A DNA stretch of 64,000 nt from positions 248,001 through 312,000 of the forward strand of contig NZ_CP015027.1 in NCBI RefSeq assembly GCF_002077155.1, written 5' to 3'. The position numbers and the translations under genes are program-made. The stretch is from Sporosarcina sp. P33 (GTDB lineage: Bacteria > Bacillota > Bacilli > Bacillales_A > Planococcaceae). A model generated the notes under the pieces. That model ran no database searches, was not told where the DNA came from, and worked only from the letters and a program-made list of their open reading frames with translations. Of this stretch, positions 39,116 to 48,448 are shown in pieces (positions within the stretch are counted from its first letter, which is position 1; each line of letters starts with the position of its first letter).

Positions 39116-39406
39116 TTACGCTTCTTGAGTTGCTGGGTAGACACTGACTTTCTTTTTGTCGCGGCCAAGACGTTCAAAACGAACGACGCCGTCAACTTTT
39201 GCGAATAGAGTATCATCTCCACCGCGGCCAACGTTTTCACCTGCGTGAATTTTTGTTCCGCGCTGGCGATAAAGGATAGATCCGCCGGAAACGAATTGTC
39301 CGTCTGCACGCTTAGCGCCAAGACGTTTCGATTCGGAGTCACGACCGTTCTTTGTAGAACCTACTCCTTTTTTCGATGCGAAAAACTGAAGATCCAAACG
39401 TAACAT
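39116..39406 (-). CDS. rpmA: 50S ribosomal protein bL27
   Basis: 96 residues. The N-terminus [17 protein letters not shown] contains the Firmicutes extension that must be removed at LQFFA by the Prp protease encoded just upstream, exposing the residues that reach the peptidyl-transferase centre. GGAGGTGG precedes the ATG at 39406; the extra upstream MAA is the ribosome binding site read as codons. Confidence 0.98.
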   Translation of the reverse strand: MLRLDLQFFASKKGVGSTKNGRDSESKRLGAKRADGQFVSGGSILYRQRGTKIHAGENVGRGGDDTLFAKVDGVVRFERLGRDKKKVSVYPATQEA

Positions 39407-39418
39407 AGCTGCCACCTC

Positions 39419-39745
39419 CTACTTATCAAAGGATAATTTTATAAAATCTGCATAGTCTAATTCAATCGTCTGTAAAGAGATGATCATCGCTTGCAGGAGC
39501 AGCTGAACTTCAGCATCTTGTTCCGTTGCCGGAAATGACACGCGTAAGTATCCGCCGTCCGAACCTTGCTCGATATCGGGTTCAATCGAAGTCAATTGTG
39601 TGATGGCGTTCACCACACCAAAAGATACGGCGGAAGCACCGGCACAGACCAGATCTTGTCCGTGTTCTGCAAAGTTTGCATGACCATCCATCTCGAATGC
39701 CGAGATGCGCCCGGAAGGCTCTTTTTTAATTCGGACATGTATCAT
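39419..39745 (-). CDS. prp: Ribosomal-processing cysteine protease Prp
   Basis: 108 residues. The catalytic His is in GHANFAEHGQD and the catalytic Cys in DLVCAGASAV, the two invariant residues of Prp (YsxB). It cleaves the N-terminal extension of bL27, whose gene is immediately downstream. Conserved order rplU-prp-rpmA. Confidence 0.95.
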   Translation of the reverse strand: MIHVRIKKEPSGRISAFEMDGHANFAEHGQDLVCAGASAVSFGVVNAITQLTSIEPDIEQGSDGGYLRVSFPATEQDAEVQLLLQAMIISLQTIELDYADFIKLSFDK

Positions 39746-39751
39746 GCCGGA

Positions 39752-40060
39752 TTACAGGTTGATTCCGTCGATCACGATTTTCGTGTATGGCTGACGGTGA
39801 CCTTGTTTTTTATGATAGTTCTTTTTCGCTTTGTATTTGAATACAACGAGTTTCTTCGCGCGGCCTTGCTTGACAACCTTACCTGTTACAGTTGCGCCTT
39901 CTACGAATGGAGCACCGACTTTCACGTCATCTCCGCCCACCATTAGCACCTTGTCAAACGTTACCACTTCATCAGCTTCACCAGCGATCTTCTCGATGAA
40001 GATTTCTTGGCCTGCTTCAACTTTGATTTGTTTACCACCAGTTTCAATAATTGCGTACAT
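39752..40060 (-). CDS. rplU: 50S ribosomal protein bL21
   Basis: 102 residues beginning [18 protein letters not shown] and ending [13 protein letters not shown], all typical of bL21. First gene of the rplU-prp-rpmA operon; GGAGGTGC lies 6 nt before the ATG. It is preceded by an L21 leader RNA, which in Firmicutes is thought to allow autogenous control. Confidence 0.98.
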   Translation of the reverse strand: MYAIIETGGKQIKVEAGQEIFIEKIAGEADEVVTFDKVLMVGGDDVKVGAPFVEGATVTGKVVKQGRAKKLVVFKYKAKKNYHKKQGHRQPYTKIVIDGINL

Positions 40061-40164
40061 ACTTGCACCTCCTCTATTTACTCAGACTCGCCTTGACAGG
40101 TGATTCACAAGGAATACTTAGACCTGTTCAGTGCGGTTGTAGCACGGGTGCTACAATCAATAAC
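40061..40164 (-). promoter_or_regulatory. L21 leader RNA
   Basis: The leader before rplU holds GTAGCACC...GTGCTAC as a hairpin, GAACAGGTC and its partner CACCTGTC, then AAGGCGAGTC, the order found in the Firmicutes ribosomal L21 leader motif. Ends are approximate. Confidence 0.7.
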
Positions 40165-40170
40165 AGTAAA

Positions 40171-40199
40171 ATATTATCACATAGAAATCAGCGGGTCAA
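40171..40199 (-). promoter_or_regulatory. Sigma-A promoter of rplU operon
   Basis: TTGACC, 17 nt, TAATAT with an extended TGA before the -10, about 7 nt before the leader. Confidence 0.85.
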
Positions 40200-40218
40200 G
40201 CATTATTCCTATAATCTT

Positions 40219-40836
40219 TTAAAAGAATGAAGTTTCTTTTCTCGTGAGCTGTTCAAAAACCTGTTCATACCTTCTGAAACGGTACGAAATAATGTTCTGT
40301 ATCGCGAGGAACGAACTAATAATGACGATTGGCAGGCTGTCCGGCAAGTAGGCAATAAAAAACACGCAAAGAGCTGCGGATGCGATGATGGAGTACAGCA
40401 GGAAGTTTGAGCGGGTGACGTATTTTGTATCTTCGGTTTCTAGAAGGACAGACACGACTTGTCCGCCGTCAAGCGGCAAAATCGGCAAAAGATTGACGCT
40501 GAGAAGGATCAGCTGGATTTTCACGAACTGCGCATCTCCCGGAAACGGCAAAAACCATCCGATACATAACAGAACGGCTGTTGCGGCAGGTCCTCCCAGC
40601 GCAGTAATCAGCCGTTGCCGTTTGCTTGCCAGCTGCCGAGTAACAAATTGCAGTTCCCCTCCATACGGTAATATCGTACAACTTTTGATCTTCATCCCGG
40701 CCCGCTTAGCCGCAAAAACATGTCCGGCTTCATGAAAAAGTAAGGAGAATAAGAGCATAGCGTACAATGAAACACCGCCGACGATCATAAAAAATAAAAA
40801 AATCGGCAATAATACCGGATGAATTCGAAACTTCAT
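40219..40836 (-). CDS. spoIVFB: Sporulation membrane metalloprotease SpoIVFB-like
   Basis: 205-residue site-2-type intramembrane protease. HEAGH (about 36-40) is the zinc site and LPLDGG near residue 120 supplies the third ligand. Several membrane helices surround them. In B. subtilis SpoIVFB cleaves pro-sigma-K in the mother cell. Its overlap with the SpoIVFA-like gene and position next to rplU match that operon. The family is broad, but context supports the sporulation role. Confidence 0.87.
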   Translation of the reverse strand: MKFRIHPVLLPIFLFFMIVGGVSLYAMLLFSLLFHEAGHVFAAKRAGMKIKSCTILPYGGELQFVTRQLASKRQRLITALGGPAATAVLLCIGWFLPFPGDAQFVKIQLILLSVNLLPILPLDGGQVVSVLLETEDTKYVTRSNFLLYSIIASAALCVFFIAYLPDSLPIVIISSFLAIQNIISYRFRRYEQVFEQLTRKETSFF

Positions 40837-41378
40837 TGCTTGCCGCCTGACATATACGTCGCGAGCACAGTCGGCTCCAGCGGAATCCCGTTGCGCTTCA
40901 CACGAATATACACCGCTTCTTCATCCATCACCGCAATTTCATCTCCGAGTCTCACAGCCGTATATGGAAGTGTTGAAAATGACCCGACAAAGCCGTACGT
41001 CACTTCATCTCCTGTATCATATTGCACCGTCACCGTCTTGCCGGACTGCCGGGTGTAGCCTGTAAACACTACCAGCCCGTTTCCGTGCGAAGTAATCGCG
41101 TGCGGCTGCTGATACGAAATAATGGCACCATCTTGATACGGCTGGAACGATTCAAAGGTTGCAAACGGGTCAAATGAAGAATCTGCGGATACCGTGATGG
41201 ATTCATCTTCCGCAATCCATGACGAAACCCATTTCTTCATCACCACGAAATCTTTACCTGTTGTCACATATTGCGTAATCGGTATATTGACAAGCTGGCG
41301 CTCTTCCATTTTTGACAAAGCCACAACAGACACGACCAATAAACATGCGATGATCCATTTTGTTTTCCACTTCACCAC
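40833..41378 (-). CDS. spoIVFA: SpoIVFA-like regulatory protein
   Basis: 181 residues: one N-terminal membrane segment (about 7-22), then a domain resembling a degenerate LytM/M23 fold (HGNGLVVFTGYTRQSGKTVTVQYD). It is shorter than B. subtilis SpoIVFA (about 264), mainly in the N-terminal part. The start overlaps nothing upstream; the stop overlaps spoIVFB by 4 bp, so the two are coupled. SpoIVFA holds SpoIVFB inactive in a complex with BofA. The name rests largely on synteny. Confidence 0.7.
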   Translation of the reverse strand: MVKWKTKWIIACLLVVSVVALSKMEERQLVNIPITQYVTTGKDFVVMKKWVSSWIAEDESITVSADSSFDPFATFESFQPYQDGAIISYQQPHAITSHGNGLVVFTGYTRQSGKTVTVQYDTGDEVTYGFVGSFSTLPYTAVRLGDEIAVMDEEAVYIRVKRNGIPLEPTVLATYMSGGKQ

Positions 41379-41431
41379 GTCCCCTCCCTTACCTGCAGTG
41401 TATGAAAAGAAGCAGAATTAAATGACGGAAC

Positions 41432-41465
41432 AAAAAAACTCAGCACCGTAAAAGGCACTGAGTCT
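41432..41465 (-). terminator. minD terminator
   Basis: ACTCAGTGCC and GGTGCTGAGT pair on the minus strand, followed by T7, ending the mreBCD-minCD transcript before spoIVFA. Confidence 0.92.
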
Positions 41466-41475
41466 GGAAATTTTA

Positions 41476-42276
41476 TTATTTGCTGAACATGTTCTTGATC
41501 TTGCCGAAAAATCCTGACTTGCTTTTCTCCATTGTCATCAATGGCACAGATTCGCCCAAGATGCGGCGGGCGATGTTGCGGTAGCCGATTGCTGCCGGAT
41601 TCGTCGGATCCATCACGACAGGTTCACCTTTATTGGAAGCAGAAATGACGTTTTGGTCATCCATTACGATCCCTAATAAATCAATCGACAAATGCGTAGT
41701 AATTTCGTTAACATCCAATGTTTCTCCGCTTTCCATCATCTGGCTGCGGATTCGGTTGATGATCAGTTTCGGCGGTTCAATTCCTTCTTCCGCTTCGAGC
41801 AGTCCAATAATGCGGTCTGCGTCACGGACAGCAGAAATTTCCGGCGTCGTCACAACAATCGCGCGGTCTGCACCGGCAATCGCGTTTTTGTATCCTTGCT
41901 CGATTCCTGCAGGGCAGTCAATCAGCACATAATCATATTCAGACTTCAATTCCAAAACGAGTTTTTTCATTTGTTCCGGATTCACGGCACTCTTATCTGT
42001 TGTCTGCGCCGCCGGCAGTAAGAATAACCGGTCTTCAAAGCGCTTGTCTTTGACAAGAGCCTGGTGCACTTTACAGCGATCCTCAACCACATCGACCAAA
42101 TCATAAATGATCCGGTTTTCCAAGCCAAGAATGACGTCCAAGTTACGCAGACCGATATCTGTATCAATTAAACAGACTTTTTTCCCTTGTAGCGCAAGAG
42201 CGGTGCCTAGATTGGCAGACGTGGTCGTTTTCCCAACGCCGCCTTTACCAGAAGTAATAACAATTGCTTCTCCCAA
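41476..42276 (-). CDS. minD: Septum site-determining ATPase MinD
   Basis: 266 residues with the deviant Walker A SGKGGVGKTTTSANLG and a C-terminal amphipathic helix (KSGFFGKIKNMF) that binds the membrane. The start is TTG at 42276, with GGGAGGT 6 nt upstream; the frame extends further upstream through the end of minC without support. Works with MinC to block polar division. minC is 1 bp away. Confidence 0.96.
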   Translation of the reverse strand: MGEAIVITSGKGGVGKTTTSANLGTALALQGKKVCLIDTDIGLRNLDVILGLENRIIYDLVDVVEDRCKVHQALVKDKRFEDRLFLLPAAQTTDKSAVNPEQMKKLVLELKSEYDYVLIDCPAGIEQGYKNAIAGADRAIVVTTPEISAVRDADRIIGLLEAEEGIEPPKLIINRIRSQMMESGETLDVNEITTHLSIDLLGIVMDDQNVISASNKGEPVVMDPTNPAAIGYRNIARRILGESVPLMTMEKSKSGFFGKIKNMFSK

Positions 42277-42277
42277 A

Positions 42278-42949
42278 TTATTTACCTCCCTTAAATGTCG
42301 CAAGGTCCGGACGCAGATATCGGAGCTCCTGAAGACGGTCAATTGCAATCTGCCCATTCTTTTGAAGATACGCACATTCCATTTCAGGCTGCTCAGAAAG
42401 CACCGTCAATTCGTCGGTCATGATTTCAATTTTATCAGCGATTTTCAAATGCGTCGCTTCCAGCCATGATGCAGCAATGACTGCATCTTTATTGCCTTGT
42501 GCTCCTGCGTGCGCAATCCCTTTCACTCGGCCCAGCACATAAATACTGCCTCCTGCGATGACTTGCCCGCTTTGATTCACGTCACCAATAATGACTAAAT
42601 CGCCGTCAGCCTTTACGACCTGACCCGACCGAACGATTCCTATATAGGTTTCGGACTGCTTCTCGATCAATTTTTTCTCACACTCTTTTAACGATATAAC
42701 GTCACTATGTACCTTCGAAACTCGCAAATGAGGGGAAGTGTGAATGACCGATTGAATTTTGTTCATGTCTTTCTCGTCACAATAACGGTGGCCAAGATGC
42801 AACTGTACTTCTGAAACACCTTCAAGTACGCTGCTCTGCACTTTTTCTTTCAGCTCAGTCAATAGTTCAGAAAACGCGCAATGGTCATCCAAACGCAGAA
42901 CTAAGCCGTCTTTTGTACCTTTTATCGTTATCAACTGTGATTTCGTCAC
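42278..42949 (-). CDS. minC: Septum site-determining protein MinC
   Basis: 223 residues: an N-terminal FtsZ-inhibiting domain and a C-terminal right-handed beta-helix domain (GSIYVLGRVKGIAHAGAQGN). Start codon GTG with GAGGTGATG upstream. Placed between mreD and minD as in B. subtilis. Confidence 0.95.
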   Translation of the reverse strand: MTKSQLITIKGTKDGLVLRLDDHCAFSELLTELKEKVQSSVLEGVSEVQLHLGHRYCDEKDMNKIQSVIHTSPHLRVSKVHSDVISLKECEKKLIEKQSETYIGIVRSGQVVKADGDLVIIGDVNQSGQVIAGGSIYVLGRVKGIAHAGAQGNKDAVIAASWLEATHLKIADKIEIMTDELTVLSEQPEMECAYLQKNGQIAIDRLQELRYLRPDLATFKGGK

Positions 42950-42968
42950 CTACATCACCTCACAATAC

Positions 42969-43490
42969 TTAAAAACCTGCTTGTTTTTGAAAAAAACGCT
43001 TTTCTGTAATCTGTTTGAAAATCCAGCCGAACATCACAATGAAAAGTGAGTTCGCAATCATTGTCGGAATGAGTCGGCTCGTGAGAAATTCGTTGAATTC
43101 AATGGAAGTCAACGCAATGATACTCGCGAAAAAGAACGACAGCAATTCCAGTAACACAATCATTACTACTGATAATATCATAACGGTCAGTATTTGGCGC
43201 TCAATTTGTCGAAGTATCCATGCAGAAACATAACAAATAAGCGGGTACATAAATGTGTATAAACCAATAATATCAATATGATACATATCATACAACAGTC
43301 CAAGGATAAAACCGTAAAGAATCGCTCGCCTGCTATTATAATATGCCGCAATGAAAATCAAATAGATCATGAGGAACCTAGGCACAAAAACGTATAAATC
43401 GCCAGTTATTTCAATCGGTGAAAACAGACTGAAAATCGGTTCCAGGAAAAATAATATGACAGCAATCAGAGGAATGATAAATCGGATCAT
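42969..43490 (-). CDS. mreD: Rod shape-determining membrane protein MreD
   Basis: 173 residues, almost entirely hydrophobic with about five membrane helices, starting MIRFIIPLIAVILFFLEP. Its ATG overlaps the mreC stop by 4 bp. Part of the elongasome with MreB and MreC. Confidence 0.94.
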   Translation of the reverse strand: MIRFIIPLIAVILFFLEPIFSLFSPIEITGDLYVFVPRFLMIYLIFIAAYYNSRRAILYGFILGLLYDMYHIDIIGLYTFMYPLICYVSAWILRQIERQILTVMILSVVMIVLLELLSFFFASIIALTSIEFNEFLTSRLIPTMIANSLFIVMFGWIFKQITEKRFFQKQAGF

Positions 43491-44380
43491 GAGTCTCCGT
43501 CCCCTTCAGCGCCTGCAGAGTTGCCTCCGTCCGTTCCGTCAACTACTGTCATCGAACGTTTTGCAACCATTACATGATCAAGCATCGAGAAGCTGGCAGC
43601 CGGACGGATATACGCAAGTTTCGTCAAACCGTAATCGTCCGTCGAAACTTCCGTCACTTCACCAATTAAAATGCCTTTCGGGAATATTCCGCCGAGACCG
43701 GACGATGTCACTTGCATTCCTTTTTTCACATTAAAGCTTGAATCAATCCGCTTCATGATCAGCTGACGCGAAGCCCGGTCAAACCCTTCGATCAGACCGA
43801 ACATCTCTTCTTCGCCGACGACCATTGCCGCCACGCGAAAGTCACTGTTTTCTGTTGACAGCAGTTCAACAGTTGACGTGAAAGGAGTTGATAAAACGAC
43901 TTTCCCAATCAGTCCCTGTGCCGTCATGACCGCCATATTGACATCCACTCCGGCCGTCGTACCTTTATCGATAATCAATTTCTCTTCCCATTGATCGGGA
44001 TTACGTGAAATTACCGTCGACTGGATCGGTTCAAAAGCACGTAAATCCTCTTGCTTGTCAATAATAGCACGGAGTCTGTCATTATTTGCTTTTACATCAA
44101 TCATTTCTGCCTGCATAGCGGCAAACGTTTGCAGACGCTCTTTTAATCGTTTGTTTTCTTCGTATGTATTAAGCATTGTATCAATATTCCCAACGAGCTC
44201 TGTCACAAAGTGGGCGGGTTTCGTAAAAATCGACTGCCCGAAACCAACGACATCCTTCACTGCTTGTTCCGGTACATTTGCATGATTTCGGTCGCGAAGT
44301 GAGAATGCAATTAATGCCACAAGGACGATTACCCCTACTAATAAAATGATTAATCGTTTATTGGAAAAAAAGCGCGGCAT
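43487..44380 (-). CDS. mreC: Rod shape-determining protein MreC
   Basis: 297 residues: one N-terminal membrane segment (KRLIILLVGVIVLVALIAF), coiled coil (YEENKRLKERLQ), and the extracytoplasmic beta-barrel domain (NPDQWEEKLIIDKGTTAGV...GLIGKV). A Gly/Asp/Ala-rich tail ends the protein. Scaffolds the wall elongation machinery. Confidence 0.95.
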   Translation of the reverse strand: MPRFFSNKRLIILLVGVIVLVALIAFSLRDRNHANVPEQAVKDVVGFGQSIFTKPAHFVTELVGNIDTMLNTYEENKRLKERLQTFAAMQAEMIDVKANNDRLRAIIDKQEDLRAFEPIQSTVISRNPDQWEEKLIIDKGTTAGVDVNMAVMTAQGLIGKVVLSTPFTSTVELLSTENSDFRVAAMVVGEEEMFGLIEGFDRASRQLIMKRIDSSFNVKKGMQVTSSGLGGIFPKGILIGEVTEVSTDDYGLTKLAYIRPAASFSMLDHVMVAKRSMTVVDGTDGGNSAGAEGDGDS

Positions 44381-44401
44381 TGCCTACATCTCCTCCAATT
44401 T

Positions 44402-45415
44402 TTATGATTGAATTTTTCTAATGAGTTCCAAGTTATCCAGCGCTTTGCCCGTGCCGATTACGACACAGTCCAGCGTATCTTCTGCAACGAATGCAGGCAT
44501 TTTTGTTTCTTCGGAAATCGCTTTATCGAGGTTGCGCAGCAATGAGCCGCCCCCTGTCAGTACAATTCCCCGCTCCATCACATCTGAAGCCAGTTCAGGC
44601 GGTGTCTGCTCAAGCGTCTTTCTCATTCCTTCAATAATGAGGTCCAGCGGTTCACGCAAGGCTTTTGTGATTTCCTCTGAATTGATTTCCATCGTTTTCG
44701 GCAGGCCTGTCAGCAGGTCCCGGCCGTGAATGTTCATCTTTTCAGATTTCTCCAAGCCGCTTGCAGAGCCAATTCCCATTTTCACAGTTTCTGCTGTACG
44801 CTCGCCAATCATCAGATTATATTCTTTACGGATGTACGTAATGATTGCGCTGTCCATAGAATCTCCGCCTACACGGATAGAAGTGCTTGTAACAATACCG
44901 CCAAGCGAAATAATTGCCACTTCTGTCGTACCGCCGCCTATATCGACGACCATACTGCCAGTTGGTTCCCACACCGGCAAGTTTGCACCGATTGCAGCCG
45001 CAAAAGGCTCTTCTATCGTGAATGCATCTTTCGCACCCGCCTGACGTGCAGCATCAATCACCGCGCGCTGCTCAACAGAGGTGATGCCATACGGCACGCA
45101 TACCATGACGGTCGGCTTTACCCATGAAGTTCCAGCTGATTTTAGCGCTTCTTTCAAATAATGACGAATCATGGCGGTTGTTGTTTCAAAATCTGCAATA
45201 ACCCCTTCTCTCATCGGACGAATTGCCACGACTGAACTGGGAGTGCGTCCGATCATTGCGTGTGCTTCTGTGCCCACGGCAACGATTTCATTGGTCGTTG
45301 TGTTCTTCGCTACGACTGAAGGTTCTCTCAGCACAATACCTTTATCTTTTATAAAAACCAGTGTATTGGCTGTTCCTAAGTCGATTCCTATGTTTCGTGA
45401 TCTGAAACCAAACAA
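44402..45415 (-). CDS. mreB: Rod shape-determining actin homologue MreB
   Basis: 337 residues of the actin fold: phosphate 1 loop [13 protein letters not shown], phosphate 2 loop [17 protein letters not shown] and adenosine loop [11 protein letters not shown]. First of mreB-mreC-mreD-minC-minD. The hydrophobic N-terminal MFGFRSR loop fits membrane binding. Confidence 0.98.
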   Translation of the reverse strand: MFGFRSRNIGIDLGTANTLVFIKDKGIVLREPSVVAKNTTTNEIVAVGTEAHAMIGRTPSSVVAIRPMREGVIADFETTTAMIRHYLKEALKSAGTSWVKPTVMVCVPYGITSVEQRAVIDAARQAGAKDAFTIEEPFAAAIGANLPVWEPTGSMVVDIGGGTTEVAIISLGGIVTSTSIRVGGDSMDSAIITYIRKEYNLMIGERTAETVKMGIGSASGLEKSEKMNIHGRDLLTGLPKTMEINSEEITKALREPLDLIIEGMRKTLEQTPPELASDVMERGIVLTGGGSLLRNLDKAISEETKMPAFVAEDTLDCVVIGTGKALDNLELIRKIQS

Positions 45416-45529
45416 GTCAATACTCCCTTTCTATCAAACCATCATCGGTCTTCTTAAAAGCATACACCACATTATAACGGAAAGGTAACTAAATTTACAG
45501 TGCCGCCCGGTCAGTTTGCAAAAAACATC

Positions 45530-45557
45530 AAAAAAGAGACTGATTTCCCAGTCTCTC
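45530..45557 (-). terminator. radC terminator
   Basis: AGAGACTG and CAGTCTCT pair with loop GGAAAT on the minus strand, followed by T6. Confidence 0.93.
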
Positions 45558-45583
45558 ACCTGTTTTCGACAATATTTTCACTG

Positions 45584-46282
45584 TTAGATATAGCCTTTGT
45601 CCTTCAAACTGATGTATTTCTGATCGCCAATAATAATATGATCAAGCACATCCACCCCCATGATAGAGCCTGCTTCCATGAGCCGTTTCGTCACTTCAAT
45701 ATCTTCTCTTGACGGTGTGGTGTCGCCGCTCGGATGATTGTGTGAAATAATCATCGAAGCAGCCGACCGTTTGAAAGCTTCGCGGAACACCTCGCGCGGA
45801 TGAACGATACTGGAATTCAGGCTGCCGATGAATATAGTCTGCTTATGTAACACTTCATTTTTGACGTTCAGAAACAGAACGACGAAATGTTCCTGGTTCA
45901 ATGACGACATATCTGTCATCAGATAATTCGCAGCATCTTCAGGTGAGCGGATCTTATAGCGGTCCTGCGGTGGCGTGCGGTATAAACGCTTGCCAAGTTC
46001 TGCAGCAGCCAGCAACTGCACCGCTTTTGCTTCACCGACTCCTTTGATTTTCGTCATTTCTTCCACCGTCAGCTCTTTCAAATCTTGCAGGCGGTCAATG
46101 GTCGACAGCACGCGGTTCGCCAGGACGAGCACCGACTCCGACCGCGAGCCCGACCGCAGCAGGATCGCCAGCAATTCCTGGTTGGATAAACTGCCTGCCC
46201 CTTCGCGAATCAAACGCTCACGCGGCCTGTCTGCGATATGAACATCGCGGATCATCATCTGCGGCGCTAAATCCAATGGCAT
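45584..46282 (-). CDS. radC: RadC (JAB-domain) protein
   Basis: 232 residues: helix-hairpin-helix (KIKGVGEAKAVQLLAA) in the N-terminal half, then a JAB/MPN metal site with HNHPSGD preceded by a conserved Glu (VFREAF). Long named DNA repair protein RadC, though its function is not settled. Its ATG overlaps the maf stop by one base (TAATG), so the two are coupled. Same radC-maf order as B. subtilis. Confidence 0.95.
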   Translation of the reverse strand: MPLDLAPQMMIRDVHIADRPRERLIREGAGSLSNQELLAILLRSGSRSESVLVLANRVLSTIDRLQDLKELTVEEMTKIKGVGEAKAVQLLAAAELGKRLYRTPPQDRYKIRSPEDAANYLMTDMSSLNQEHFVVLFLNVKNEVLHKQTIFIGSLNSSIVHPREVFREAFKRSAASMIISHNHPSGDTTPSREDIEVTKRLMEAGSIMGVDVLDHIIIGDQKYISLKDKGYI

Positions 46283-46881
46283 TACACACCACCGCCTTCT
46301 ACAAACAGCAATCCTTCCTCACGCATCCTGATGACCAGTTCGCTGACCGGCAATCCTACGATGTTCTGATAATCCCCCACCATTCGTTCCACAAACAGCA
46401 TGCCCTGCGTCTGAATACCGTACGCGCCTGCTTTATCTGAAGCATCGCCTGACTGTACGTAAGCATGCACAAGCTCCATATCCAGCTCTCTAAACTTCAC
46501 TTGTGACAGACTCGAAAACTGAAGCTTTTTCCCGTCCGCGAGAATCGTCACACCTGTAATCACTTCATGAAGCTGTCCGGACAGCTCCATAAGAAACTCC
46601 ACAGCCTGATCATCATCGGCTGGCTTTGAAAACAATCTCCCTTCCTTCACGACGATTGTATCCGCCGCAATAATGATTTCTTCAGCTGATTCACTCACCG
46701 CCAATGCTTTCTGCTCCGATAAACGCATCGCATACTCGCGCGGCTCTTCAGGCGTGAACGGCACATCCTCATTTACATCACTCGGCCTAATGGTAAAATC
46801 AATTCCTGCCAGCTGAAGCAGCTCTTTTCGTCTCGGCGAAGAAGATGCGAGAACTATCGGTTTTGCACTATAAAAATTCAT
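46282..46881 (-). CDS. maf: Maf nucleotide pyrophosphatase
   Basis: 199 residues with LASSSPRRKELL at the N-terminus (substrate loop) and ADTIVV in the centre, the Maf signatures. Members hydrolyse non-canonical nucleotides such as dTTP/UTP and modified forms and affect septation. The ATG at 46881 has AAAGGAGG 8 nt upstream. Confidence 0.95.
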   Translation of the reverse strand: MNFYSAKPIVLASSSPRRKELLQLAGIDFTIRPSDVNEDVPFTPEEPREYAMRLSEQKALAVSESAEEIIIAADTIVVKEGRLFSKPADDDQAVEFLMELSGQLHEVITGVTILADGKKLQFSSLSQVKFRELDMELVHAYVQSGDASDKAGAYGIQTQGMLFVERMVGDYQNIVGLPVSELVIRMREEGLLFVEGGGV

Positions 46882-46938
46882 TGAAAAAACCTCCTTTTTC
46901 ACAGTGTACGCTATTGCACACGTTTTGAAAAAAGAGCA

Positions 46939-46982
46939 AAATTCAATTCTTCGGCGTATTTCGCCTCAAAATTGAATTTTGA
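46939..46982 (-). terminator. Terminator overlapping the spoIIB-position gene stop
   Basis: AAAATTCAATTTT and AAAATTGAATTTT form the outer stem and GGCGAAATACGCC an inner one. The first arm contains the last codons (FKIQF) and stop of the upstream gene. Confidence 0.8.
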
Positions 46983-47592
46983 AGCATGGATCCTGATTCG
47001 AATAATATGCCAGCAGATGCAGTCTGGCGATGGAGGAATCCTTTGTGAATGCAGTGATGGCGGTCACTTTCTTCGCAAAATCACTGTCTTTTTTCGCGCC
47101 TCCATTCCCCTTTGACAATTCAATTTTTGATAGATCCTCGGCAAGCAGCGCTTTTTTCACTTCATTGACATCAGCATTCTTACAAGTGCCCGGAACGACT
47201 GATATTCTCTTCTTAAACGCGTCTTCTCCTTCCTTTAAGATGACCTGGCTCTCTTGCAGCCATACTGCCCCCCATACATAGAACTGATCACCGGCAGGCA
47301 CGACAGCGGTGCTTGCGAGCGACGGATCTGCAGCTACAAAATCCGTTGCGGCCTGCTGACTCGAAAACACGCCATGCTGTTTCACGAACATCGTCTCTCC
47401 GCCCTCTGCCGCCCCTTCCTTCTCATCCGTCTTTGGACCGGTCGTTGCTACCGTTTTCTCTGATCCGCCTTCCTTACCGCCCGTACTGAAAATTGTAAAC
47501 CCAATCACGAGAACGGCAACCAATCCGATCGCCACCCCCTGCACTAACGCACGAATCACAATATTTTTTGAATATGTCCTGCGGAAATTCAT
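46966..47592 (-). CDS. Membrane-anchored SPOR-like protein in the spoIIB position
   Basis: 208 residues: short basic cytoplasmic tail, one membrane helix (about 16-36), a Gly/Glu/Lys-rich linker, then an extracytoplasmic domain whose start (MFVKQHGVFSSQQAATDFV) resembles SPOR domains that bind denuded glycan. In B. subtilis spoIIB lies between comC and maf and its product carries a SPOR domain, so this is probably its counterpart in septal peptidoglycan work at engulfment. Sequence similarity by eye is weak; position is the main evidence. Confidence 0.65.
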   Translation of the reverse strand: MNFRRTYSKNIVIRALVQGVAIGLVAVLVIGFTIFSTGGKEGGSEKTVATTGPKTDEKEGAAEGGETMFVKQHGVFSSQQAATDFVAADPSLASTAVVPAGDQFYVWGAVWLQESQVILKEGEDAFKKRISVVPGTCKNADVNEVKKALLAEDLSKIELSKGNGGAKKDSDFAKKVTAITAFTKDSSIARLHLLAYYSNQDPCFKIQF

Positions 47593-47633
47593 TCCATCAC
47601 TCCACTTTTTCTTTCACTCTACCAAAATGAACG

Positions 47634-47664
47634 CAAAAAAAGACGAGACTGTTGTCGTCTCGTC
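47634..47664 (-). terminator. Terminator of the pilus peptidase gene
   Basis: GACGAGAC and GTCTCGTC pair with loop GACAACA, followed by T7 on the minus strand. This ends the pilMNO-pilD transcript. Confidence 0.95.
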
Positions 47665-47681
47665 CATAAACATTTACTGAT

Positions 47682-48437
47682 TCAGTTCAACAAGCCTGTA
47701 TACCAAGTGACAAGCTGCGCACCGAAGAAATACGCAATGAGCGCCGCTGCGGCAATTGACGGCCCAAACGGCACCGGTGTCTTACGTCCCTGTTTCGTCC
47801 GTTTCAAGAAAATAATTCCCACAATTGCACCGATCAGCGAAGCGAGGAACAGCGTCACCAGCGTCTGCATCGTCCCAAGCACTAGACCCAGTACGAAAAA
47901 CAGCTTAATATCGCCGCCCCCCATACCGCCGTTCGACACGACCGCAATGAGGAATAACACCCCAAAGCCGACTGCCGCACCGAGCAGGCTGTCCCACCAA
48001 GGTGTCAGCGGACTGATGAAACGCAACATGAAAATCGCCACGCCAAACGGCAGCAGGATCTTATTCGGAATCAGCATATATTTCAAATCAGACACCGTCA
48101 AAATAACGAGCATCGAAATGAACAGCAGCGCAACGGCCAATTCCCACTGGAAACCGAAATACAAGTACGCACAGACGAACAGCACTCCCGTAATCAGCTC
48201 CATTACCGGATAAAGCGCGCTGATTTTCTCCTGACAGCCGCGGCACTTTCCGCGCAGAAATACATAGGAGAACACCGGCACGAGGTCCGCCGCCGACAGA
48301 TTGCGGTCACACGTTGTACAGCGGGAAGGAGGCGACACAATCGATTCCTTCAATGGGACCCGCAGGCCGACCACATTAAAGAATGAACCGAACGTGATGC
48401 CGTAAAGGAAGAAAAATATACTGATAACCCATTCCAT
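47682..48437 (-). CDS. pilD: Prepilin leader peptidase/N-methyltransferase
   Basis: 251 residues, polytopic. The cytoplasmic zinc-binding loop has CTTC and CRGC. The two catalytic aspartates lie in SDLKYMLIPN and GGMGGGDIKL. It cuts prepilins after the conserved Gly and methylates the new N-terminus. In B. subtilis the orthologue comC serves competence pseudopili; here it lies 11 bp after pilO, so it is part of the type IV pilus operon and probably processes all prepilins of this locus. Confidence 0.94.
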   Translation of the reverse strand: MEWVISIFFFLYGITFGSFFNVVGLRVPLKESIVSPPSRCTTCDRNLSAADLVPVFSYVFLRGKCRGCQEKISALYPVMELITGVLFVCAYLYFGFQWELAVALLFISMLVILTVSDLKYMLIPNKILLPFGVAIFMLRFISPLTPWWDSLLGAAVGFGVLFLIAVVSNGGMGGGDIKLFFVLGLVLGTMQTLVTLFLASLIGAIVGIIFLKRTKQGRKTPVPFGPSIAAAALIAYFFGAQLVTWYTGLLN

Positions 48438-48448
48438 GAATTGCCTCC

